Assembly: GCF_027921845.1 (NCBI RefSeq)
Contig: NZ_BSEN01000009.1
Location: 38,000-101,999 of the forward strand
Length of the DNA: 64,000 bases
From: Leifsonia poae
Lineage (GTDB): Bacteria; Actinomycetota; Actinomycetes; Actinomycetales; Microbacteriaceae
Direction: 5' to 3'
Under the pieces are notes generated by a model. The model saw only the letters and a list, made by a program, of their open reading frames with translations. It was not told the DNA's origin and did not search any database. The position numbers were made by a program, and so were the translations under genes. Shown here piece by piece: positions 15,896 through 23,808 of this stretch (within the stretch, counting starts at the first letter, position 1; each line of letters begins with the position of its first letter).

Positions 15896-16363
15896 TTACG
15901 GCCGCGCATGGCTCTGACTGATCCAGTCCACCCAGCCCGTCGGCGCCGCATCGGCGCCGTTCTGCGGGAGTTCGGTGTGGCCGTTGTGGCATTCGCCGTT
16001 GTACCAACCGGCGAGTCTCGGGATGGCGACGGCGAGGCGTTCGTGCCAGCCGATAGGTCCGTAGCCGGCGTCGAGGCTGTCGTAGGAGACGAGCCAGGCG
16101 GTGTGGAGGGCGGAGAGCTCTTCGACGAGCGCGCCGTGCTTGTACCAGCAGGGTGGGATCTTCCGGATCGGGAGGTTGTAGCGGTGGGTGAACCAGGTGA
16201 CCCAGTCCCGCAGCTCGGTCCAGACCTGTGCGGCGTCGGCGTCTTCGAGGGTGCGCCAGTTGATGACCGTAATACCGAGCATCCCCGGGGTACGTCGGGG
16301 CGCTTCGTCCCAGGTCTCGGGGAGGGAGGCCACGAGGTCATCGAGCGGGATGTCGTCTGTCAC
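15896..16363 (-). CDS. ICE hypothetical protein, DUF4913-like
   Basis: 155-residue soluble protein. The pattern WTELRDWVTWFTHRYNLP, then PPCWYKHGALVEELSALHTAW, then PIGWHERLAVAIPRL recalls the Trp/His-rich DUF4913 family found in actinobacterial mobile elements. That match is tentative. Its start overlaps the end of the upstream HNH-like gene (ATGA), so it is part of the transfer operon running from 20011 down to here. Function unknown. Confidence 0.7.
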   Translation of the reverse strand: MTDDIPLDDLVASLPETWDEAPRRTPGMLGITVINWRTLEDADAAQVWTELRDWVTWFTHRYNLPIRKIPPCWYKHGALVEELSALHTAWLVSYDSLDAGYGPIGWHERLAVAIPRLAGWYNGECHNGHTELPQNGADAAPTGWVDWISQSHARP

Positions 16364-16761
16364 GGCTGGTCCAGGGCATCGATGTAGCGGCCGATCTTTG
16401 CGCGGAGGCGGTTGATGGCTTGGAGGGAGGCGGTGCGGCGGGAGACGAATCCGGAGAGTGCGCGGTCGCGTTCGATGAGCTGGTGCACGTATTCGTGGCA
16501 GCGCGGATGGAGGGCGGTGAGGTCCTCATGGCGCTCGCGGGCGGTCCAGCCGCGCGGGGTCTGGGTGACGCCGCGGTAGTCCAGGTGGTGCAGCTCCAGG
16601 GTTCGGGCGCTGCCCGCGCCCAGGCACAGGGCGCAGCGGATTGTGCTGGCGCGGCGTGCTTCCTCGATGAACCAGCGGTCTCGGCGGCCGAACCAAACTG
16701 GCGAATGGAGGTAGCGGGTGCGGTAGTTATTGTCCCTCGCGGGACGGCGACGGTTGGACAT
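16360..16761 (-). CDS. HNH-nuclease-like protein in the transfer operon
   Basis: 133 residues, basic N-terminus. It has a Cys pair (IRCALCLGAG), then LELHHLDY and a closing LTALHPRCHEYVHQ, an arrangement that resembles the treble-clef HNH fold (C-x2-C ... HH ... H-x2-CH). Whether it cuts DNA is uncertain because the central Asn is not obvious. It overlaps the coupling protein gene by one base upstream and the DUF4913-like gene downstream, so it is co-translated with the conjugation machinery. Confidence 0.65.
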   Translation of the reverse strand: MSNRRRPARDNNYRTRYLHSPVWFGRRDRWFIEEARRASTIRCALCLGAGSARTLELHHLDYRGVTQTPRGWTARERHEDLTALHPRCHEYVHQLIERDRALSGFVSRRTASLQAINRLRAKIGRYIDALDQP

Positions 16762-18566
16762 CAGTGTTCCTCCCGGGCGGATCCTCGGCGGTCCAGACCA
16801 GCTTGATATTGTTCGGCGAACACGACCTGCTGGTCGAGCTCGGTGAGCTGCTTACCTGTTCTCACTTGGCGGGCGTCGTCGCGGTCGGTCCAACCGCGCA
16901 GGTCCAGAAGGATCCCGCGACGCGTCCTGTAGGCGAGAAGCCCGACGGTTTCTGGCATGCGACGAATCTCGTCGATCGTCATGACGGGCACCTTCTCGTT
17001 GTTGACGTTGGTGGACGACCCGGTGTCGTTGTAGGAGTGGCCGGTGTTGCGGACCCGTCGGAGGCCAAGGAGCGATTCGATGTCGCGGAGGTGGTCGACG
17101 TCGGATGCGCCGCCGAGGAGGAGCTTGGCGGTGGCGGCGGACCAGATTGTGTCAGCTTCCGATCGTGACCAGGCAGTCTCTGCTTGCGAGAGTGCTTGGA
17201 GGACGACGACGGTGGAGATGCCGATGCCGCCACCGTCGGCCATGATCCGAGGAAGCGCGGGCCAGGAGAACATGTTCGCGATCTCGTCCAGGATCAGAGC
17301 GAGCGGCAGGTCGAGGCGAGAGCCGGCGGAGGCGAGCGCCTTGCGGCGGGCGGTCTCTACGATGTCGTCCAGGATCGCGCCCAGGAAGCCGCCGACGGAG
17401 CCTGCGCCGGCACCGGTGCCGACGAGATAGAGGCTGTTGGATCCGGCGAGGAACCGGTCGAGGTCGAACTGCTCTCCCGGTCCGGGCGTCATTGCGTTCC
17501 GGATCGCGGGAATTGACAGCGGGCGGAGGGCGCCGAAGACGCCGAACCAGGAGTTGGCGAGGAGTTTCTCGTCGCCGTTGATGATCGCGTCCAGGTCCTC
17601 GGACCAGCCGGGCGATCCTTGGTTAGCGAGCACACCGACCGCTTCCAACGCAAGGCGTGGATTGGATCCCCACCGGGCCAAGGCATCGGTGCCGCGACCG
17701 GAGACAGCGGCGGCGTGCAGGAGCCGGGAGAGGACAGAGGATGAGACTTGCGCCCATTCCTGGTTGGTCTTCGATGCGCCGAGGGCGGTTCCGGCGACGA
17801 TCGCCTGGGCTCGCTGGTCGGCGACGAGCGGGTCCTCGCAGCCGGTGACGGGGGAGATTCGCAAGGCGGATCGGACGCCGGAAAGTTCCTGAGGGTCGAA
17901 CACGGTCACTTCTCCGACGCGGGCGCGTTCCCGCATCGTGGCGGAGAGGTTGTCGTTGCGGGTGGAGGTGGTGATCAGGGGGCCGTCCCAGTCGAGGATG
18001 GCGTTGATGATGAACCTGTACCCCTTGCCGGAGCGCGGCGCGCCCTCGACGACGATGGAGTCCTCGATGGACACGTAGACGTCCTGGCCGTGGGCTTGGC
18101 CGACTTTCCATCCGACTGCCGACGGTGTCGGATTGGCTAGGGACGGGCGGAGGGTCTTGGCGCGGCGAAGGGCGGTGTGAGCGGAGGTGTGCTTGCGGAC
18201 TTCGCCGGGCTTGGCCAGCCCATCGCGGCCGCGGAGCTCGTGAACGAAGTGCCGGTCAGATTGGCGGTAGCGGAGCCACCAGATGGCCGCGGCGGCGACC
18301 GCTCCGAGGATCAGCAGGAGCGCCAGCAGGTCCAGCACGCGAATCAGGGCGACGGGTGTCACGCACGTTGACGGGTGGGTGAAACCGGCAACGCTGCCAT
18401 TGAGGGCGAGTTGGAGGCCGGCGAAGACGCTCGACGGTTGACCGCCTGTGCCGCAGACCTGGTGGATCGTTCCTGCTGCGATCCCCGTCGCGAGTGCACC
18501 GGCGACGATCAGCCCGAAGAGCGAATAGAGGGCGATGCGCGTCCAGGACGAGCCGTGAGTCCTCAT
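16761..18566 (-). CDS. Type IV coupling protein (TraG/VirD4 family)
   Basis: 601-residue inner-membrane ATPase that delivers the relaxase-DNA complex to the transfer channel. Two N-terminal membrane helices (about residues 13-34 and 68-93), then Walker A GAPRSGKG, Walker B LALILDEIANMF and a RecA-like C-terminal half with VVVLQALSQAETAW. The start overlaps the stop of the VirB4-like gene (ATGA). This gene and the relaxase together define the element as self-transmissible or recently so. Confidence 0.9.
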   Translation of the reverse strand: MRTHGSSWTRIALYSLFGLIVAGALATGIAAGTIHQVCGTGGQPSSVFAGLQLALNGSVAGFTHPSTCVTPVALIRVLDLLALLLILGAVAAAAIWWLRYRQSDRHFVHELRGRDGLAKPGEVRKHTSAHTALRRAKTLRPSLANPTPSAVGWKVGQAHGQDVYVSIEDSIVVEGAPRSGKGYRFIINAILDWDGPLITTSTRNDNLSATMRERARVGEVTVFDPQELSGVRSALRISPVTGCEDPLVADQRAQAIVAGTALGASKTNQEWAQVSSSVLSRLLHAAAVSGRGTDALARWGSNPRLALEAVGVLANQGSPGWSEDLDAIINGDEKLLANSWFGVFGALRPLSIPAIRNAMTPGPGEQFDLDRFLAGSNSLYLVGTGAGAGSVGGFLGAILDDIVETARRKALASAGSRLDLPLALILDEIANMFSWPALPRIMADGGGIGISTVVVLQALSQAETAWSRSEADTIWSAATAKLLLGGASDVDHLRDIESLLGLRRVRNTGHSYNDTGSSTNVNNEKVPVMTIDEIRRMPETVGLLAYRTRRGILLDLRGWTDRDDARQVRTGKQLTELDQQVVFAEQYQAGLDRRGSAREEH

Positions 18567-20011
18567 GCCCTTTCGCCTCCGAGAGCGTCGGTACGGAAGA
18601 TGCCGAGTTCGTAGTCGGTGCAGATGTTGCGGACCTTCGCCACCCGGTCCTGACCGATCTGCCAGAGCCCCTCGCCTTTGTGGAGTTTGCGGACGAGGTC
18701 GGCCTGGGTGTCGTTCCAGCCGAGGATCTCTCGCGACCGGGCGATCTCGCCGGAGTGCTGGGCGTACGAGATGCGGGTCTCGCAGTCGGCGAGGAGGCCG
18801 AGTGCGCGGGAGTGGAGGGCGCTGTTGCGGTCGCCGAGCGCGTCGAGGTCGGCGACGCGGTGCAGCAGGTACCAGTTGCTGGTGCCAAGGTGGCGTGCCA
18901 CCTTCTCGTCTTCCACCCGGTCTGCGAGCCCGTCACCGCCCGAGACATCGTTGAGAAGTTCGACGGCGGCTTCCTCGTGGATGATGACTCGAGCCTGCCT
19001 GTTGGCGCCAAGGGAGGAGCGGCGGATCCAGTTCGCTGTCGCGAGCCGGGCGAGAGCCTGCGCTTCGGGGGATGCGCCCTTCAGCGCGGACGTGTCCACG
19101 ACCATCATCGGGGCGTCCGCGTCGAAGCGAACCGTGGATGGCCCGTCGAAGAACCCGGTCAGGTCTCCGGACACCATCCGCCGGAGCGAATGCGCGAGCC
19201 GATGTCCGGCGTCGGCGACCTCAGCGGGCTGGTCTGTGTCGGGATCGACGAGGCGGTTGTAGACGTGCGTGATGGTGACCGTCGACTGCCCGCGGAGTGC
19301 GTCGAGTGCGACGTCGAGCGCCGTGTGTTCGACCGGTTCCAGATTTCCGCCTTCGCGGAGGCGGCGAATGATCGTCTTGACCGTGGCCCGGCGATACTGG
19401 AGCACGTTCTGGTTCCAGTCCTCATCCGAAAACGTCGCATCCCGCGGACCCTCGTCGAGCAGGTTGATCCGGGCGGCTTTGCCCGGGCCAACGCTGATCG
19501 AGGTTCCGCCGACGTACTCGGCAACGCGCACCCATTCGCCGTTCGGGTCGTGCGGGACGGCCACCTTGCGACCCAACCGCGCCAGGCGGGAGGACCAGGA
19601 CTTGGCGAGCATCGACTTGCCGGTGCCTTTGACCCCGAGGATGGCGACCGAGTGGGAGCGGACAGCCTCGGCCGAGTAGGCGTCCCAGGGGTCGAAGCAG
19701 AATGGAGCTCGGGAGAGCTCGTTCTCCCCGATGTACGCACCGGTCAGGATGTCGCCCGTCTCCGCCAAGAACGGATACGCACCACCGAGGACCTTGGACG
19801 AGCAGCGGTGTGCAGGTGGGGTGGCGCGCAGTGGGCCGCGCAGATTGCGCGGCTGCTTCCATCCCCACGCCGGCATCTTCGAAGCTGGCAACTCCGTCGA
19901 CTGCAGTTTCCAACTCGAACCCTTGTCAGCAGATTCCGGCTGGCGGCTGCGGCCGTTGGCTCCAGGCTTCTCGCCAGCTGGGATGCGGCCGATGACGGTG
20001 TTGGTCTTCAT
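18563..20011 (-). CDS. VirB4-like conjugation ATPase
   Basis: 482 residues from the chosen ATG. Walker A GVKGTGKSML lies early, then DPNGEW; a Walker-B-like stretch APMMVVDTS and a late ARVIIHEEAA motif complete a VirB4/TraC-type ATPase. The longer frame to 20146 is rejected: it overlaps the upstream gene by 130 bases, whereas ATG 20011 follows GGAAGGGGAG and the upstream stop by one base. The N-terminal part of a canonical VirB4 is missing and is likely supplied by the adjacent SCO6880 protein, as in other actinobacterial elements. Confidence 0.87.
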   Translation of the reverse strand: MKTNTVIGRIPAGEKPGANGRSRQPESADKGSSWKLQSTELPASKMPAWGWKQPRNLRGPLRATPPAHRCSSKVLGGAYPFLAETGDILTGAYIGENELSRAPFCFDPWDAYSAEAVRSHSVAILGVKGTGKSMLAKSWSSRLARLGRKVAVPHDPNGEWVRVAEYVGGTSISVGPGKAARINLLDEGPRDATFSDEDWNQNVLQYRRATVKTIIRRLREGGNLEPVEHTALDVALDALRGQSTVTITHVYNRLVDPDTDQPAEVADAGHRLAHSLRRMVSGDLTGFFDGPSTVRFDADAPMMVVDTSALKGASPEAQALARLATANWIRRSSLGANRQARVIIHEEAAVELLNDVSGGDGLADRVEDEKVARHLGTSNWYLLHRVADLDALGDRNSALHSRALGLLADCETRISYAQHSGEIARSREILGWNDTQADLVRKLHKGEGLWQIGQDRVAKVRNICTDYELGIFRTDALGGERA

Positions 20012-20012
20012 C

Positions 20013-21548
20013 TCACTCCCCTTCCAACGGCACTGGCAGGGCTCCGGTGACGAACCCGGCCGCCTGCTGACCAGACATCGACGCCAACACCAGCCGAGCC
20101 GGGTGTGACGCCTGCTCGATATCCGTGCGGGCCTTGGACAGGGCATCCTTCGACTCAGCGGAGACGGTCACGAACCCCCGGTACTGCACATCACCGAACC
20201 CATCGACCAGATCGTGCTCCCGTACCGCAAGGTCCTCCTCCTCACGCAAGTGAGTGAGCGGGATCCGGGAGGAGAGCTTCATCCGGATGGTGGCTGAGGT
20301 TTCCATGTCGGATTGGGCGCGGTTCAGCTGGGCCAGCGCCTTGTGCGTCGCCACCGGACGAACCTGCAGGGTGATCACTCGGGTCGCGTCGCCGGCGTAG
20401 AGCAGCGGCTCCAGAAATCCAGTGCGGACATCGGTGCGGGGCCATTCAGCCACCCAAAAGGTCTGATGCCACGACTCATCCACGCGCATCGTGTCCCAGC
20501 CCTCGTCGATCCCCATCACCGGCGGTGCAGGCTGCGCCTCCGTCGCAGCGTCTTGCTCGCGTCGGGTCGCCGCCGAAACAGGGTCGGCTGAGAGGGCCAG
20601 GAGTTCGTCGAGGTCGTCCGAGGTGAGCCATCCGGCCGGGGTGAGTCGGGCGTGTTCCATCGAGGTCTCGATGCCGGCGACCCGCTCCTTCAGTACAGCC
20701 GCGAGACCGGTCAGGCCCTTGCCAGCGTCGCGGATCGCAGCGTTCAGAATGCCGGTGTCGAAGGTGAGAGTGACGAAATTCGTGAACCCCATCGACCGCT
20801 TGGACGCGGTCTGAGTCAGATCCCAATACTGCTGACGCAGTTCGGGGCTGACCCGCGGCGCATGTTCGGTCTCGCGGGCCAGCAGGTAGTCGCGCAGTTC
20901 GTTGGACGAAGCGCGGTCGACGCGGATACGAATGGTGGTCTCGCGGACGCCGGGAAGGCTTTCCAAGGAGCTGAGCCATTCAACGAATCCGTCGTAGGCG
21001 GCTTCTTGGGTTCCCCTGTCGCGCAGCGCCCACGCTCGGGATCCGACGCGGACAGTGACCGATGCGAGGCGGCCGCGGGCGTTGTAGATGAACGCGCCCG
21101 CACCCGGGATCTGCACGACCTGCACGTCCCCGAGCGCACCGGGCAGAAGAAACTTCGAGGTCACGGTCGGTGTGACAGCTTCGATCTGGGCGTGGCCGAC
21201 CTTCAAGGACGCCATGGTGACCCGCAGCCACACGTCGCGGCGGAACACCGTCTGCCCGGCGACGCTGCGGTACGCGTAGCGGGCAGCCTGCGCGGCAATC
21301 ACAAGGACGGGTTCGCGTCGATACGTGGCGAGGGCGAAAAAGGCCACGAGAGCGACGATCGGCAACATCACCCAGATCGCATTGGGGTTGATGAGCAAGG
21401 TTGCCAGCAGGACGACGACGGCTCCGCCGACCACGATGAGTTGCAGAAACGTCAGCCCGAGGAAGATCCCCCGGCGCTCGCGGGCGGCGAAGCGGACGCG
21501 GGGTGCACCCTCGTCACTGATGAGCTGGTCGGCGATGAACGTGGTCAT
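20013..21548 (-). CDS. SCO6880-family conjugation protein
   Basis: 511 residues with two membrane helices close to the N-terminus (FLGLTFLQLIVVGGAVVVLLA and IWVMLPIVALVAFFAL), then a large soluble part. SCO6880 proteins occur in nearly all actinobacterial T4SS loci, positioned before the VirB4-like ATPase, and probably combine PrgI/VirB3-like membrane anchoring with the N-terminal region of VirB4. It begins three bases after the stop of the VirB6-like gene, consistent with a single operon. Confidence 0.87.
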   Translation of the reverse strand: MTTFIADQLISDEGAPRVRFAARERRGIFLGLTFLQLIVVGGAVVVLLATLLINPNAIWVMLPIVALVAFFALATYRREPVLVIAAQAARYAYRSVAGQTVFRRDVWLRVTMASLKVGHAQIEAVTPTVTSKFLLPGALGDVQVVQIPGAGAFIYNARGRLASVTVRVGSRAWALRDRGTQEAAYDGFVEWLSSLESLPGVRETTIRIRVDRASSNELRDYLLARETEHAPRVSPELRQQYWDLTQTASKRSMGFTNFVTLTFDTGILNAAIRDAGKGLTGLAAVLKERVAGIETSMEHARLTPAGWLTSDDLDELLALSADPVSAATRREQDAATEAQPAPPVMGIDEGWDTMRVDESWHQTFWVAEWPRTDVRTGFLEPLLYAGDATRVITLQVRPVATHKALAQLNRAQSDMETSATIRMKLSSRIPLTHLREEEDLAVREHDLVDGFGDVQYRGFVTVSAESKDALSKARTDIEQASHPARLVLASMSGQQAAGFVTGALPVPLEGE

Positions 21549-21551
21549 GGG

Positions 21552-22598
21552 TTATCTCCCAACCTTGATGACCCGCGCAGCCGAGCGGACGGGTGCTGCG
21601 GCGGTGTTGACGCGTGAGAACTGGTCACGCATTGAGAACCGGTGATGAAGCGCCGTTCCGACCTCAGCTCCGGCGAACGAAACGAGCTTGGTGGCCCAGA
21701 GTGGGCTGAACGAGGCGGCGATCACCGCGCCGGCTGCGATCAGGATGACCCCGATGCTCAAGCTGGCCTTGGTCAGTTCCACCGCGAGCAGGACGACGCC
21801 CGCAGCGAGCGGCTTGGCTATCAGCAGCCCGATGGTGAGGTTCATCCACCTTTGTGCCCAGGCGGTGAGCTTGGGCTGGCCGATCATCATCAACCCGACC
21901 GGAGCCATTGCAGCAAGCGCCAGCAGACCGAACTCGCGGATGGACATGGCGATGAACAAGAACAGCGACGCGACCATCATCAGGCCGACGACGAGCAGCG
22001 CCATCACGTACTCACCCACTGATGCCGGTCCCTGTGCTCCTTGCGAGACCATGCTGAAGATCACGCCGCCCTGCGTGAATTGAGAGTTGTGCATGACGGC
22101 GTTGGGGCCCTGCTTCGACAGGTCGAGGATGCCGATCACGCGCAGCAGCCCCTTGCTGAGGTCGCCGCCTTGGACGGTGGTGGTGAGACTGGTCGTGATG
22201 GCGTCGGTGACACCGGACGCCTTCTGCATCCCCCAGACGCAGATCGCGGAGAACGGGATGGCGAGCGCGGCGCCGGCGGCGGTGCGGCCGATCCGGTGCC
22301 AGTCCTGCAGGATCGTTGCGATCCCGATCTGGACGAGCGCGACGATCAGGATGACCGGTGCGGTGACCGCGACCCAGAACAGAAATTGGGAGTGGGCGAT
22401 GTTCCAGCTGTTCTGGTCGATGTTGGTGTTGAATGCCCCGGCGATCATGGTGGCGATGAAGTCGCCGAGATTGCGGATGGTGGACGCCATGAACTGGGCC
22501 ACCGTTTGTGAGGCTTGGCAGCTGAAGTCGGAGAGGAAGCAGCCGTAGTTCGGCGAGAACGGATCGGGCGGTGCGGAGAGAACCAACATGATGCTCAC
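21552..22598 (-). CDS. VirB6/TrbL-like polytopic T4SS membrane protein
   Basis: 348 residues with about six hydrophobic helices: FLFWVAVTAPVILIVALVQ, GEYVMALLVVGLMMVASLF, FGLLALAAMAPVGLMMI and others. The periplasm-facing N-terminal part is Cys-containing (YGCFLSDFSCQAS). Topology and position fit the VirB6/TrbL channel component. GTG start overlapping the stop of the preceding small gene (GTGA). The cytoplasmic tail is short and basic. Confidence 0.83.
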   Translation of the reverse strand: MSIMLVLSAPPDPFSPNYGCFLSDFSCQASQTVAQFMASTIRNLGDFIATMIAGAFNTNIDQNSWNIAHSQFLFWVAVTAPVILIVALVQIGIATILQDWHRIGRTAAGAALAIPFSAICVWGMQKASGVTDAITTSLTTTVQGGDLSKGLLRVIGILDLSKQGPNAVMHNSQFTQGGVIFSMVSQGAQGPASVGEYVMALLVVGLMMVASLFLFIAMSIREFGLLALAAMAPVGLMMIGQPKLTAWAQRWMNLTIGLLIAKPLAAGVVLLAVELTKASLSIGVILIAAGAVIAASFSPLWATKLVSFAGAEVGTALHHRFSMRDQFSRVNTAAAPVRSAARVIKVGR

Positions 22599-22918
22599 GC
22601 CACCTTCAGCGACTGACCCCAGTTGATCAGTCCGGCGATGCCGCCCGCGACGGCGACGCCGGCGATACAGCTGACCAGCCCGACCATGCCCATCTTCTGC
22701 ACCCGCCCATTGCTGGAGATGTGGCCGACCACGATGAATCCGGCGGCGACGAGTCCGCCGATCACGGCGAGCGTGAGCACGATGGCGAACACGACGTTCG
22801 CAATTGACTGGAGGGCGGATACGCCAGGGCCGGAGAAGTCCGGCGACGGGTTGGCCACCGTCAGGACGGTGATGACGCGCGAGTGCACGGTCACCAGGGC
22901 CTCGTTGAGTGCGTTCAT
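22595..22918 (-). CDS. Small two-helix T4SS membrane protein (VirB2/TrbC or DUF6112-like)
   Basis: 107 residues with two membrane helices (VVFAIVLTLAVIGGLVAAGFI and GLVSCIAGVAVAGGIAGLI) joined by a short basic loop (SSNGRVQKMG). Size, topology and place before VirB6 fit the pilin-like VirB2/TrbC role or the related DUF6112 proteins of actinobacteria. Overlaps both neighbours by four bases. Confidence 0.78.
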   Translation of the reverse strand: MNALNEALVTVHSRVITVLTVANPSPDFSGPGVSALQSIANVVFAIVLTLAVIGGLVAAGFIVVGHISSNGRVQKMGMVGLVSCIAGVAVAGGIAGLINWGQSLKVA

Positions 22919-23070
22919 GATTCGGTATTCCTTTCCGCGGTGTCCGTTTTCGGAGTGGGTTCGTTCGTTTCAGCCATTCGTTTGGCGGTCAGCAGTCCGC
23001 TGCCGACGATGCCGAGCAATGCGGTGCCGACAATCAGCAGGAGGCCGAGCAGGTTAAGCAGGAGGTCCAC
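22915..23070 (-). CDS. 51-residue single-pass membrane protein in the T4SS operon
   Basis: A short gene between the lipoprotein and the VirB2-like gene. GTG start with GGGGAG about 9 bases upstream, seven bases after the lipoprotein stop; its own stop overlaps the next ATG (ATGA). The product starts with a strong helix (VDLLLNLLGLLLIVGTALLG) followed by a charged tail ending in NTES. The tight packing on both sides argues that it is real. Function unknown; a small structural T4SS subunit is possible. Confidence 0.65.
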   Translation of the reverse strand: MDLLLNLLGLLLIVGTALLGIVGSGLLTAKRMAETNEPTPKTDTAERNTES

Positions 23071-23076
23071 GTTGGT

Positions 23077-23721
23077 TCACTCCCCGCTCGCGTTCGCGGC
23101 GGCGTTCGGTAGTGGAACGATCAGGTGCAGCGGCTGTCCCTCGGAGGGGACATCCACGGTGAGCAGAAGGCGGTCGACGCCGGTCGGGAGGTACCAGGCC
23201 GCGGCGAAGGAGCGTTCCTTGTCGTTCGGTACCGTCCAGTCGGTCTTGCTACCAAAGAGACCGGTCGGGAGCCATGGAAGGCCTGCGGCTTTCGCGGCTG
23301 GAGGTCCGTCAGCCGTGTCGAGGACGGCCGGTTCGGGGCGCCCATCGAACTGGGTTCCCTTCAATGTGGTGCCGGTGACGATCTGGTAGGTCTGATTCCC
23401 CTGCGAGGGCTTCCATTCGCCGGTCATCGTGAGCTTCATGAACACCACGGGGGTTCCGGCAGGGAAGAGCTCCTGGTTCGAATCCGGGAGGGTGCACCGG
23501 CAGCCGTGCTTCGACTTGAAGGTGCGGCTGGGGAAGACCTGGATGTAGACGGTGTCCACGATGCCGTCCGCAGCCGGTACTGCAGCGCTCGACGGAGTCG
23601 GCGTCGGCTTGGCCGGCGCAACGGTCGTGAATGATGGGCTTCTGGCGGACCCCGTGGTGACGCAGCCGACCAGCGCAAGGCATGGCAGGAGTGCCGCGAT
23701 TGCGATCAGCTTCTTGTTCAT
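23077..23721 (-). CDS. T4SS-associated lipoprotein
   Basis: 214 residues: signal peptide with lipobox LVGC near residue 20, a Pro/Thr/Ser-rich linker (APAKPTPTPSSAAV), then a beta-rich domain with a Cys pair (GCRC). It is the first gene of the downstream T4SS operon and follows a copy of the 37-bp ICE element at 34 bases. Probably a surface-anchored component of the transfer apparatus; no enzymatic motif. Confidence 0.8.
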   Translation of the reverse strand: MNKKLIAIAALLPCLALVGCVTTGSARSPSFTTVAPAKPTPTPSSAAVPAADGIVDTVYIQVFPSRTFKSKHGCRCTLPDSNQELFPAGTPVVFMKLTMTGEWKPSQGNQTYQIVTGTTLKGTQFDGRPEPAVLDTADGPPAAKAAGLPWLPTGLFGSKTDWTVPNDKERSFAAAWYLPTGVDRLLLTVDVPSEGQPLHLIVPLPNAAANASGE

Positions 23722-23754
23722 CTCGAGTCACCTCGGTTCTCGTCTGCGCCTTCA

Positions 23755-23791
23755 CCTACACGTTCCGGTTCGGGGTGGATTTTGGCGCGCA
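23755..23791 (-). promoter_or_regulatory. ICE 37-bp conserved element, copy 3 (T4SS lipoprotein operon)
   Basis: On the minus strand: TGCGCGCCAAAAT, eight bases, AACCGGAACGTGTAGG. The left block matches copy 1 at all 13 positions and the right block differs by one base. It lies 34 bases upstream of the lipoprotein ATG, in an otherwise non-coding gap of 87 bases. Confidence 0.65.
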
Positions 23792-23808
23792 TTGGTGAGT
23801 TGGGTTGG

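Noticed and set aside
20012..20146. Longer start of the VirB4-like gene
   Set aside because: Would overlap the SCO6880 gene by over 130 bases; ATG 20011 has a strong ribosome binding site.
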